Below, piece by piece: positions 1-6,977 of a stretch of DNA of 13,478 nucleotides. The notes under the pieces were generated by a model that was given only the letters and a program-made list of their open reading frames with translations, had not been told where the DNA came from and searched no databases. The stretch covers positions 1 to 13,478 of the forward strand of contig JAIYAJ010000016.1 in assembly GCA_027489105.1 (NCBI GenBank), written 5' to 3'. This DNA comes from Zymomonas sp. (GTDB lineage Bacteria; Pseudomonadota; Alphaproteobacteria; Sphingomonadales; Sphingomonadaceae). The translations under genes were made by a program, and so were the position numbers. Every line of letters begins with the position of its first letter. Position 1 is the first letter of the stretch.

Positions 1-1448
1 AAGCAGAACTGTCCGTCGCCGGCTTCGCCGATCCTGCGGCGGCGCGGCTGCGAATCGAGACGATGCGCGAGGGCAAGAGCCGGTCGCTGCGCACCTCGGT
101 TGCCCAGCAGGCGCTGGAGGCGATGCTGCCGACGCTGGTTCGCGCGCTGGGCAAGGCGCCCGCACCCCAGGACGCCCTGAGTCGCTTCGAAGATCTGGTC
201 GCCGGGCTGCCGAGCGCGATCAACCTGTTCCGGCTCCTCCAGGCGCGCCCTGCCCTCGCCCGCGCGCTGATCGACGTGCTGAGCCATGCCCCGACGCTGT
301 CACAGGCGCTGGGCCGCCGCCCGGCGCTGCTCGACGGGCTGATCGACGCGACCGCGCTCGAGCCACCGCCGTCGGTCGAGGCGCTGATCGGCGAATTCGC
401 CCATGGCGAGCGGTCCGAAAATTACGAGTTGCTGCTCGACCGGGTCCGCCAACTCGTCGGCGAACGCCGCTTCGCGCTTGGCGTGCAGCTGATCGAGGCG
501 GCCTCGGATCCCATCGAGGTGGGCCATGGCTATGCCCGCGTCGCCGAGGCGGCTCTCGACGTGCTGGCACGGGCCACCGTTGCCCAGTTCGAGGCGACCC
601 ACGGGAAGATCGCAGGCGGAGAGCTGGTCATCGTGGCGCTCGGCCGCCTCGGCGGCGGCGCGCTGACCCATGCCTCCGACCTCGATATCATCTACCTCTT
701 CAGCGGGGATATCATGACCGAGTCGGACGGCCAGCGTCCGCTTGGCGCGACCACCTATTTCAACCGCCTTGCCCAGCGTGTGTCGGCCGCGTTGTCGGTA
801 GCTACGGCGGCCGGCCCGCTCTACGAGGTCGACACGCGGCTGCGCCCCTCGGGCACGCAGGGGCCGCTCGCGGTGTCGATCGAAAGCTTCGAGCGCTATC
901 AGCGCGAGAGTGCCTGGACATGGGAGCATATGGCGCTCACCCGCGCCCGTCCTATCTTCGGCTCACCCGAAGCGCGCGCGGACGTTCAGCATATCATCGA
1001 CGAAACACTGCGCCAGGAGCGCGGCGACGAAAGCCTGACCGCTGACGTGGCCAAGATGCGCGGCGACATCGCCCGGCACAAGCCGCCATCGAGCCCTTTC
1101 GACGTCAAGCTGGTGGAGGGCGGCCTCGTCGACTGCGAATTCACCGTACATCTGCTGCAGCTGCGACACCGCTGCGCTTTCAGCCCGCGCCTGCGCATCG
1201 CCATGCGCACGCTAGCCGAAGAGGGGCTGATCGATCCCGCGCTGATCCCGGCGCACGAATTGCTGACCCGGCTGCTGGTGACCCAGCGCCTTGTGTCCCC
1301 GGCGTCGGCTGAGCCGCCGCCCGCCTCGCGCGACCTCGTCGCACGCAGCTGCGGCGAGCCCGACTGGCAGGCCTTGGTTAAAAGCTATGAAAGCGCGCGG
1401 GCGCTGGTGCGCGGCGAATGGGAAAGAGCGGCGCGCCTTGCGAAATGA
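1..1448 (+). CDS. glnE: Bifunctional glutamine synthetase adenylyltransferase/deadenylyltransferase, C-terminal part (5' end outside window)
   Basis: GlnE adds AMP to, and removes it from, glutamine synthetase in response to nitrogen status relayed by PII. The frame is open from base 3, so the gene begins outside the window; the ATG at 63 is internal. About 480 residues are visible, roughly half of the usual 900-1000. They match the C-terminal adenylyltransferase (AMP-adding) half. The nucleotidyltransferase signature GGALTHASDLDIIYLF lies at about 649-700, with its metal-binding aspartates encoded at 678-680 and 684-686. It is followed by the family motif VDTRLRPSGTQGPL near 826-870 and an RESAWTWEHMALTRARPIFG block, then the helical C-terminal domain with the LVEGGLVDCEF stretch. 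The stop is TGA at 1446-1448. Nothing suggests a broken gene. The family assignment is firm; the N-terminal removase half cannot be judged here. Confidence 0.95.
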   Translation, partial: AELSVAGFADPAAARLRIETMREGKSRSLRTSVAQQALEAMLPTLVRALGKAPAPQDALSRFEDLVAGLPSAINLFRLLQARPALARALIDVLSHAPTLSQALGRRPALLDGLIDATALEPPPSVEALIGEFAHGERSENYELLLDRVRQLVGERRFALGVQLIEAASDPIEVGHGYARVAEAALDVLARATVAQFEATHGKIAGGELVIVALGRLGGGALTHASDLDIIYLFSGDIMTESDGQRPLGATTYFNRLAQRVSAALSVATAAGPLYEVDTRLRPSGTQGPLAVSIESFERYQRESAWTWEHMALTRARPIFGSPEARADVQHIIDETLRQERGDESLTADVAKMRGDIARHKPPSSPFDVKLVEGGLVDCEFTVHLLQLRHRCAFSPRLRIAMRTLAEEGLIDPALIPAHELLTRLLVTQRLVSPASAEPPPASRDLVARSCGEPDWQALVKSYESARALVRGEWERAARLAK

Positions 1449-1593
1449 CGGAATTCCGGGCCCTGCCGCCTTGGGACTAAGCCTAAAGAATAATCAGGGT
1501 TTCCGGAAGTTAACCAGGCTGATCGACGCTCGCTTAAAGACTGGCTGCTATTCCAGGCAGCATCAAGAGTGTGTTGCGTAAGCGTAAGTGGAC

Positions 1594-1611
1594 CGGTGGT
1601 CGTATTCACCG
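1594..1611. repeat. Short inverted repeat (hairpin 1 downstream of glnE)
   Basis: The arms CGGTG (1594-1598) and CACCG (1607-1611) can pair around a loop of 8 bases. Alone this is weak, but it sits two bases before a stronger hairpin, so the pair may form one structured 3' end for the glnE transcript or for a small RNA. Confidence 0.35.
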
Positions 1612-1613
1612 AA

Positions 1614-1639
1614 GGGCGCCCCAGCGTAACGGGGCGCCC
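1614..1639. terminator. Perfect 9-bp inverted repeat, probable hairpin ending glnE transcription (no T tract)
   Basis: GGGCGCCCC at 1614-1622 pairs without mismatch to GGGGCGCCC at 1631-1639 around the loop AGCGTAAC. The all-GC stem is very stable. The sequence after it is cccagtcccctcc with no run of T, so it is not a standard rho-independent terminator. It could still stop or pause polymerase, protect a 3' end, or insulate bcp from glnE. Confidence 0.5.
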
Positions 1640-1710
1640 CCAGTCCCCTCCTCATGGCCTTGGTCGCACCGCCACCTGACTGCCCGCCTCGCGCTGTCCG
1701 CTGGGGAAGG

Positions 1711-1738
1711 TTGAAAGCCCCCCGCCCGCCGTCCTAAT
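1711..1738 (+). promoter_or_regulatory. Candidate housekeeping promoter of bcp
   Basis: TTGAAA at 1711-1716 (5 of 6 to TTGACA) is followed after 16 bases by CCTAAT at 1733-1738 (4 of 6 to TATAAT). Transcription would start near 1745. That puts the first in-frame ATG (1737) inside the -10 element and leaves the ATG at 1764, with its own Shine-Dalgarno sequence, as the usable start. This is read by eye. Confidence 0.4.
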
Positions 1739-1763
1739 GACGGATCAGCAAGGGAGACAGGCG

Positions 1764-2225
1764 ATGCTCAACGAAGGCGACAAGGCACCGGACGTAAAGC
1801 TCGATCTGCCGGATGGCAGCAGCACGAGCGTTTCGGCGGAAGCGGGCAAGACCCTCATCCTCTATTTCTACCCTAAGGATGATACGCCGGGCTGCACGAC
1901 CGAGGCGCAGGCCTTCTCAGCACTGGCCGACGATTTCGCGGCCGCCGGTGCGTCGGTGATCGGCGTGTCGAAGGACAATGCCGCGCGCCATGCCAAGTTC
2001 ATCGGCAAGCATGGCCTGAAGCTGCGTCTGGCGTCGGACAATGACGGCAGCGTCTGCGAAGCCTATGGCACCTGGATCGAGAAGACCCTCTATGGCCGCG
2101 CCTATATGGGCATCGACCGCGCCACCTTCCTGATCGACAAGGATGGGCAGATCGCCCGCATCTGGCGCAAGGTGAAGGTCAAGGGCCACGCCGAAGAGGT
2201 CTTGGCCGCCGCACGGGCGCTCTGA
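1764..2225 (+). CDS. bcp: Thioredoxin-dependent thiol peroxidase, Bcp/PrxQ family peroxiredoxin
   Basis: A cytoplasmic peroxiredoxin that reduces hydrogen peroxide and organic hydroperoxides. I start it at the ATG at 1764 because GGGAG lies 7 bases upstream and the 153-residue product fits the family's usual 150-160; an in-frame ATG at 1737 would add nine residues but falls inside the likely promoter. The active-site block YFYPKDDTPGCT gives Thr41 and the peroxidatic Cys44. The conserved arginine is Arg119 in GIDRATFLID. The only other cysteine is Cys98 (GSVCEAYG), which aligns with a non-resolving cysteine of E. coli Bcp. Position 49, where E. coli has its resolving cysteine, is alanine, and none lies in the helix near residue 80 that carries it in other members. 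The enzyme therefore looks 1-Cys. It is convergent with the PepSY gene, whose stop is only 5 bases away. Confidence 0.93.
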   Translation: MLNEGDKAPDVKLDLPDGSSTSVSAEAGKTLILYFYPKDDTPGCTTEAQAFSALADDFAAAGASVIGVSKDNAARHAKFIGKHGLKLRLASDNDGSVCEAYGTWIEKTLYGRAYMGIDRATFLIDKDGQIARIWRKVKVKGHAEEVLAAARAL

Positions 2226-2230
2226 CGCGA

Positions 2231-3295
2231 TCAGGCCCGGCGTATCGGCGTGCTGCGCCGGGCGAACCAGAAGCTCCAGCAGGTAAAGCCGCCGAGCAGC
2301 GCAAGCGCGAGCCCGGAGATCGTCATCACCAGCCGCCAGGCTAAGCCACCGACTTTGGCGGCATGGAGTGGGTAGAAGAGGTTGAAGGCCTTGGCCTGCC
2401 ATCCAAGGTCGCGCGCATCGCGCGCAGCGACAAGCCTCCCGCTGTCCGCCGCGAACCACAGGCTCGTCCGGCCATTGGGGAGCCACTCCTCTGGCTGCCG
2501 CATCCGCACGCCGATCAGGCCGCTTTCCTTGCGCGGCAGCGAGACGAGGCGGAGTTCCGCCTCGGGAAAACGCTTGTGCGCGGTGGCGACGATCGCCCGC
2601 CAGTCGATCGCGTCGGATAGCTTGACGCCGCTGGCAGGGGGCGGCTTCAAGGCCGCCTCGATCGCGGCCGGCGCGCCCGGCCCCAGGGTCAACGCGGCGA
2701 AGGGGCGGAAAACCAGCACTGCTCCGGTGTAGAAGGACAGCAGCAGCAGCGGGGCTACCAGCACGCCGAGGTCGCGATGATGACGCAGTATCGCCGGTCG
2801 GGTCATCCGCGCCGGCCACAGCCGAAAGGCGAAGCTCTTGCGCGTCCGCCACCACAGGATTGCGCCCGAGATCACGAAGAACAGGCCGACCGCCCCCGCC
2901 ACCCCGATGATCGTCTCGCCGACGTCGCCCGCCAACAGATGATGATGCAGGTCGAACAGCCAGAGCTCGGGCCGCTCCCACTGGCTCGACCAGCGGGTGA
3001 CGATCGCGCCGCTCTGGTCGGCATAGGCACCCGATCCCCCCTTCCCCGACAGGCGCACCAGCCCCAGCGTGTCGCTGGCGAACAGGATGCTCTGCGGCCG
3101 GCTGGCAGGATCCGCCATCAACCGCGCCGTCAATGCGCCCAGCGCGGCAGGATCGGCCAAGCGTGCATCCCCCGCATGGGGCAGGCCGATCCAGGCGTCG
3201 CGATGGACCAGGGCCGCCCCCGACAGACCGAGGACGAGCAGCAGGATGCCCAGCAGCCCGCCGGCCCAGCGATGGAGCTGATCGAGCAGCCTCAG
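2231..3295 (-). CDS. PepSY-associated transmembrane protein, iron-uptake accessory, probable CTG start
   Basis: An inner-membrane protein of the kind often paired with TonB siderophore receptors and suggested to act in ferric-siderophore reduction or release; the biochemical role here is inferred. With a CTG start at 3295-3293 it has about 354 residues. It begins with LLDQLHRWAGG and a first membrane helix (about 11-30), then a PepSY-like periplasmic part, FDLHHHLLAGD (His117-119), helix 2 (about 128-148), HHRD (172-175), helix 3 (176-196), a second periplasmic part, and a last helix (about 321-345) ending in an arginine-rich tail. No ATG, GTG or TTG is in frame before 3160. The TTG at 3160 would remove helix 1 and the HRW motif, giving an odd topology. 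The CTG overlaps the receptor's TGA as CTGA, so translation is probably coupled. No strong Shine-Dalgarno sequence is visible. Confidence 0.85.
   Translation of the reverse strand: MRLLDQLHRWAGGLLGILLLVLGLSGAALVHRDAWIGLPHAGDARLADPAALGALTARLMADPASRPQSILFASDTLGLVRLSGKGGSGAYADQSGAIVTRWSSQWERPELWLFDLHHHLLAGDVGETIIGVAGAVGLFFVISGAILWWRTRKSFAFRLWPARMTRPAILRHHRDLGVLVAPLLLLSFYTGAVLVFRPFAALTLGPGAPAAIEAALKPPPASGVKLSDAIDWRAIVATAHKRFPEAELRLVSLPRKESGLIGVRMRQPEEWLPNGRTSLWFAADSGRLVAARDARDLGWQAKAFNLFYPLHAAKVGGLAWRLVMTISGLALALLGGFTCWSFWFARRSTPIRRA
2235..2263. terminator. 8-bp perfect inverted repeat just after the bcp stop, inside the end of the convergent gene
   Basis: GCCCGGCG (2235-2242) pairs perfectly with CGCCGGGC (2256-2263) around 13 bases. 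It begins 9 bases after the bcp stop and lies within the last codons of the PepSY gene on the other strand. There is no T tract on either side. The position suggests a terminator-like hairpin for bcp, but a chance repeat in GC-rich coding DNA is also possible. Confidence 0.35.
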
Positions 3296-5451
3296 AACCG
3301 ATAGTCCCAGGTCAGGGTGAAATTGCGGCCGCGACCGGCGAAGTAGAAGAAATTGTCGGTCGCGCGCTGGGTGTCGCTGGCATAGTCGATATATTGCTTG
3401 TCGAGCAGGTTCTGGACCGAGAAGGTGAAGCCGCCGATCCCCGTCTGATAACGGATGCTCGCGTCGGTGACATTATAGCCCCCGAAATCATTACGTCGGT
3501 CGAGCGCGATCTCATTGCTCTTGAAGGTCCGGCTCAGATAGAAATTGCTCTGGATGCGCGCGGAAATGGCACCCTGCTGATAGATCGCCGCGAGGTTGAC
3601 CCGGTCGGGCGAGATGTTTGCACCGTCCAGGTCTGTCCCAACCTTGCCGTCTGCGACCGGGCTGGCGTCGTAGCGCCCCTTGAGCTGCGCATAACCGACC
3701 GAAAGCTTCAGGCCCTTCACCGGCATCTGCACGCCAGCATTGATCTCGAGCCCTTCGATCTCGACGCGCTGGCGCAGCACGTTGAAGATGCCGTCGGCGT
3801 TGGCGACGAGGATCTGGCCTTGCTTGCTGCTCGACCAGAAATAGGTGACGCTCGCGTCCAGCGGCCCGCGCTTCACCTCGAAACCGACTTCCCGGTTGTT
3901 CGAGATCACTGGGCTGATATCGAGGAAATTGTCGAGGTCGACCCCCGCCTTTCCGATCGCGCGCGTGATCCGGCCGATATCCGCGACGGTGAAGCCCTCG
4001 GCATAGCTGGCATAAGCGCGTATGCCCTGCCACGGCTCGACGACGACACCGCCATTCAGCAGCACATCGTCGAAGCTCGGTGTGCCGCCCGACACCGCAA
4101 CGCCACCGGCGGGCGTCGTCGTTGAGGCCAGCGTGACATAGTCGTCGATCTTGATCCGGACATTTTCCCAGCGTGCCCCAGCTGCCAGCCGCACCTTCTT
4201 GTCGAACAGCGCCAGATTGGCCTGGGCAAAGGGCGCGAGGCTGCGGAAGTCGGTCGGCGGAACCCAGGTCCTGCCGGTCGCGATCAGACGCTGTTCGGTC
4301 TTGTCGAACAGCGCATCGAAGCCGACCGTGGCGGTCAGCGCCTCGAACCCCGGCATGGCCCGCTCATAGCTGAACTTGGCGCCCAGCTTGCGCGACCGGT
4401 TCTGCGACTGGTCCAGCAGGGTGCCGAGCGGTGCGATACGGACATCCTGGAAGGTGCCGATCGGCGCCGGCTCGCCGCCGAAGGTATCGCGGGTCCGGTT
4501 GAAGAATATCTGGCTGACGAAATTGCCGCCCTGCAGATCGGTGTCGGTGACCGACAGCGCCAGGCTCTCGGTGCGGCTCTGCGCGGGATCGAGCGGTGGT
4601 GTGCCGCGCCGGGCGCTGGTCGGCAGTCCGGTGTTCCGGTTGCCGGCCACCGCGATGTAATCGCCATCGACCTTGAGTTCGTATCGGCTGGCAATCAGGT
4701 CGATGCGGCCGGTGTCGCCCAGCTGATAGCCGAAGCGGCCGAACAGCGAGAAACTGCCCGAATCCTGCGTCTCGCCCTGGGTCAGGTTGATGCCCACTCG
4801 CCGCCCCTTGCCATCGTAGAACACGCCGCGCTTCTCATAAGCGGCACCCACCGAAGCGTCGAAACGGTCCTGCTTGTACTGGAGCAGGCCGGCGGCCTTT
4901 CCGCCGATGCCATCCTTGGTGAAGCCGTCATCGGCATTGCCCTGCAACAGGACCCGACCGCTGATACCCTCTTTCGTCGGGGCACCGACGGTCACCTGGT
5001 TGACGATACCGCCCGTCCCACCGATGCCCTGAAGCGCATTCGAACCGTAAATGAGCTCGACGCGGTCGACGAAGAAGCCGTCGATGGTGAAACCGTCGCG
5101 GCTGCCGTCGCGCAGCGGGGTCGTCTGGGGGATGCCGTTGATCGCATAGAGCGGGCTGCGTCCCCGCAGCGTCTCGCCCGCCCCCGACAGCTTCTGCCGC
5201 GTCGGCGAGAAGGAGGGCGTGAGCGTCGCGATGGCATCGGTAACCGAGCCGGAGATGGCGATCTGCTGGTCGAGATCGGCCTTGCCGACGACATCGACGG
5301 TCAGCGGAAGGGCGTTGGCCGGCAGGATGCTGCGCGCCGCCGTCACGACGATGTCGCGACCGCTGTCGTCGAGATCGGGCGCATCCTCGGCAAAGGCCGG
5401 TGCAGCAAGCATGAACGCGGCCGAGGTCAGGAGGCGGGACAGGTGGCGCAT
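3292..5451 (-). CDS. TonB-dependent outer-membrane receptor, siderophore/iron type
   Basis: An outer-membrane beta-barrel that imports a ferric chelate using TonB energy. I start it at the ATG at 5451 because AGGGGA lies 5 bases upstream; an ATG at 5466 in the same frame overlaps that site. The product has 719 residues, the usual size. A signal peptide runs through residues 1-21 with cleavage after APAFA. A TonB box DIVVTA follows at 33-38, then a plug domain containing LRGRSPLYAINGIPQTTP and DRVELIYGSNALQGIGGTGG. Many amphipathic strands form the barrel, and the chain ends in a typical VQNLLDKQYIDY block and terminal Phe (WDYRF). It shares a transcription unit with the PepSY gene, whose CTG overlaps its stop. 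A Fur-like box lies upstream, so iron repression is likely. The substrate cannot be named from sequence. Confidence 0.93.
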   Translation of the reverse strand: MRHLSRLLTSAAFMLAAPAFAEDAPDLDDSGRDIVVTAARSILPANALPLTVDVVGKADLDQQIAISGSVTDAIATLTPSFSPTRQKLSGAGETLRGRSPLYAINGIPQTTPLRDGSRDGFTIDGFFVDRVELIYGSNALQGIGGTGGIVNQVTVGAPTKEGISGRVLLQGNADDGFTKDGIGGKAAGLLQYKQDRFDASVGAAYEKRGVFYDGKGRRVGINLTQGETQDSGSFSLFGRFGYQLGDTGRIDLIASRYELKVDGDYIAVAGNRNTGLPTSARRGTPPLDPAQSRTESLALSVTDTDLQGGNFVSQIFFNRTRDTFGGEPAPIGTFQDVRIAPLGTLLDQSQNRSRKLGAKFSYERAMPGFEALTATVGFDALFDKTEQRLIATGRTWVPPTDFRSLAPFAQANLALFDKKVRLAAGARWENVRIKIDDYVTLASTTTPAGGVAVSGGTPSFDDVLLNGGVVVEPWQGIRAYASYAEGFTVADIGRITRAIGKAGVDLDNFLDISPVISNNREVGFEVKRGPLDASVTYFWSSSKQGQILVANADGIFNVLRQRVEIEGLEINAGVQMPVKGLKLSVGYAQLKGRYDASPVADGKVGTDLDGANISPDRVNLAAIYQQGAISARIQSNFYLSRTFKSNEIALDRRNDFGGYNVTDASIRYQTGIGGFTFSVQNLLDKQYIDYASDTQRATDNFFYFAGRGRNFTLTWDYRF

Positions 5452-5499
5452 GACATTCCCCTTCATTTCGGGGAGCGGCTACTGCGTCAACCTTACTAA

Positions 5500-5514
5500 T
5501 GCAAGTGATTATCA
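5500..5514. promoter_or_regulatory. Fur-box-like operator upstream of the TonB receptor gene
   Basis: TGCAAGTGATTATCA matches the 7-1-7 Fur core TGATAATNATTATCA at 11 of 14 defined positions, with the right half perfect. It lies 49 bases before the receptor's ATG and just after the rppH stop. On the minus strand the same bases contain GATAAT (5513-5508), 5 of 6 to a -10 element, so a bound repressor would cover the promoter. I could not find a good -35 element at standard spacing. Alphaproteobacterial Fur, Irr or Mur could be the binder. Confidence 0.6.
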
Positions 5515-5521
5515 ATAGTGA

Positions 5522-5995
5522 TCAGGTGAGATAGGGCCTGAACAGGTCGACGACGCGCGCATAGAGATCGCGCTTGAACGGCACGATCATATCCACGAGC
5601 TGGTCTGCGTCCGCCCATTTCCAGGCGCGGAATTCGGGCTCGGCGGTCTCCAGATCGATGTCCTCGTCGCGTCCGAGGAAGCGGGCGACGAACCAATGCT
5701 GCGCCTGGCCGCGATATTTGCCGCCCCAGATCTTGCCGACCAGCTCGGGCGGCAGATCGTAGAGCAGCTCCTCTGGCGCCTTGGCCAGGATCTTGACGAG
5801 GTGCGGCGGGATGCCTGTCTCCTCCTCCAATTCGCGCAGCGCGCCGGTCTGCGGGTCCTCGCCCTTGTCGAGGCCGCCCTGCGGCATCTGCCAGGCCTCG
5901 GCGAGATTATCGATGCGCTGGGCCACGAAGACCTTGTTCTGCGCATTGAGCAGCATGATCGCCGCGGCGGGGCGATAGGGCAGCGTCGGCTTCAC
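5522..5995 (-). CDS. rppH: RNA pyrophosphohydrolase (Nudix), RppH
   Basis: RppH removes pyrophosphate from the 5' end of triphosphorylated mRNAs and so triggers their decay. The start is the GTG at 5995, with GAGGA 9 bases upstream; its GTGA overlaps the stop of the hydrolase gene before it. The product has 157 residues, typical of alphaproteobacterial RppH, and opens with the family pattern LPYRPAAAIMLLN. The Nudix box GX5EX7REUXEEXGU is complete at residues 40-62, with Gly40, Glu46, Arg54, Glu55, Glu58, Glu59 and Gly61. WQMPQGG before it and FRAWKWAD near the C-terminus are further RppH hallmarks. The frame stays open upstream but runs antisense-like through the hydrolase gene, so longer starts are not credible. 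The overlap implies co-translation with the hydrolase. Alternative: another dinucleoside-polyphosphate Nudix enzyme of the same subfamily. Confidence 0.92.
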   Translation of the reverse strand: MKPTLPYRPAAAIMLLNAQNKVFVAQRIDNLAEAWQMPQGGLDKGEDPQTGALRELEEETGIPPHLVKILAKAPEELLYDLPPELVGKIWGGKYRGQAQHWFVARFLGRDEDIDLETAEPEFRAWKWADADQLVDMIVPFKRDLYARVVDLFRPYLT

Positions 5996-6942
5996 GGGCG
6001 ATATTCCTCGATCAGATTGCGGAACGCCGCGAGCGAACTCTGCAGGTCCTGTTCGGAGGACGGTATCCCCCGACGGAGCGTGAGCCAGCCATGGATATTG
6101 CCCCGGGCCTCGCGATAGGTCACGGGCACCCCCGCTTCCACGCAGGCGATCGCATAGGCGCGCGCCTGATCGAGCAGCGGGTCCAGCGTCGCCCCGCCGA
6201 CCAGCGCCGGCGGCATGCCGCGCAGGTCGCCGCGGCCCGGTGAAGCGCGCCAATGGTTGAAATCGGGCGCATAATGTTCGTTGAACCAGCGCAGCGTATC
6301 GAGCGTCAGCATATAGCCGCTGCCCAGCCGCTCGGTCGACGCGAAGCGCTTGCGCAGGTCGACTGCCGGATAGAGCGGCCACAGCGCGATCACCGGCAGC
6401 GCGGCCGGTTCGTTGCGCAGCGCCATGGCGGTGACGATGGCGAGCGTCCCGCCGCCGCTGTCGCCACACAGCGCGAGCGAATCGAAGCGGCGACCGAACA
6501 GCACGGCCTGCGAGGCCGCCCAGCGCGTCGCGATCTCGCAATCGTCGGGGCCCGCCGGCCAGGGATGTTCGGGAGCAAGCCGATAGTCGACCGACAATAC
6601 GGGCAGATCGAGCCCGATCGCGATGTCGGTCGCGGCCGCGTCGTACAGATCGAGGTCGCCGAGCACGAAGCCGCCGCCATGGTAGAAGATCACCAGCGGT
6701 CCGTCGTCGCGCTCGGCGCGCGAATCATAGAAGCGCGCCGCAATGGTGCGGCCGTCATGTGTCGGGATCAGCAGATCCTCACGCGTGGCGACGGGCGCGC
6801 TGTCGACATCGGCCAGGTCGCGCAGACGCGCCGACATGACGCGCGCGGTTGCCGGGTCGACCTCATAGGTCTTCGGTCCCGGCCGCGAATTGATGTCGTC
6901 GAGAAAGGCGCGGACATCGGGACGGATGAATTCTTCGTTCAT
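5992..6942 (-). CDS. Alpha/beta hydrolase, hormone-sensitive-lipase family esterase
   Basis: A 316-residue cytoplasmic esterase or lipase of the HSL (family IV) type; it would hydrolyse short acyl esters, but the natural substrate is unknown. The oxyanion-hole motif HGGGF is at 88-92, followed by VDYRLAPEHPWPA (118-130), the strongest family hallmark. The nucleophile is Ser162 in GDSGGG (160-165). The acid is Asp254 in ATLDPL and the base is His284 in GNIHGW. All catalytic parts are present and the length is normal. The ATG at 6942 is preceded by GGAAAG two bases upstream, a poorly spaced ribosome site. The stop overlaps the rppH start, so the two form a transcription unit. The HDAC-family gene is divergent, with only 35 bases between the start codons. 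Confidence 0.9.
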   Translation of the reverse strand: MNEEFIRPDVRAFLDDINSRPGPKTYEVDPATARVMSARLRDLADVDSAPVATREDLLIPTHDGRTIAARFYDSRAERDDGPLVIFYHGGGFVLGDLDLYDAAATDIAIGLDLPVLSVDYRLAPEHPWPAGPDDCEIATRWAASQAVLFGRRFDSLALCGDSGGGTLAIVTAMALRNEPAALPVIALWPLYPAVDLRKRFASTERLGSGYMLTLDTLRWFNEHYAPDFNHWRASPGRGDLRGMPPALVGGATLDPLLDQARAYAIACVEAGVPVTYREARGNIHGWLTLRRGIPSSEQDLQSSLAAFRNLIEEYRP

Positions 6943-6977
6943 GGCTTTCCATCGGCAAAAGGCGCTAGCGTCGCAGG
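6943..6977. promoter_or_regulatory. 35-base divergent intergenic region with an 8-bp palindrome
   Basis: This short gap must serve both the esterase gene (minus) and the deacetylase gene (plus), unless their promoters lie inside the coding regions. Its centre holds the palindrome CGCTAGCG (6963-6970). TAGCGT (6966-6971) lies exactly 7-12 bases before the plus-strand ATG, where a -10 element of a leaderless mRNA would sit; it keeps T1, A2 and T6 of TATAAT. The matching -35 position (6943-6948, GGCTTT) is poor. Confidence 0.35.

Larger units (their letters stand above)
1449..1736. other. Intergenic region between glnE and bcp
   Basis: This gap of 288 bases holds no convincing protein gene. Its first half (about 1480-1560) is visibly richer in A and T than the flanking genes. 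Its middle carries two back-to-back inverted repeats (1594-1611 and 1614-1639). Its end carries the candidate bcp promoter. A frame of 27 codons from the ATG at 1654 runs to the TAA at 1735-1737, but it has no ribosome-binding site and I do not accept it. A small RNA in the A/T-rich part is possible but not shown. Confidence 0.6.

Noticed and set aside
1510..1537. Two TTAA boxes as a possible CtrA site
   Set aside because: The spacing is 20 bases instead of the 7 required for TTAA-N7-TTAA.
1654..1737. 27-codon frame just upstream of bcp ending in TAATG
   Set aside because: There is no Shine-Dalgarno sequence, the composition is Pro/Arg-rich, and it runs through the likely bcp promoter.
3133..4125. 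Open frame of 330 codons on the plus strand inside the TonB receptor gene
   Set aside because: It mirrors the receptor codons, and its composition (many Asp, Ile, Arg, Ala, Val) is that of a reverse-complement shadow.
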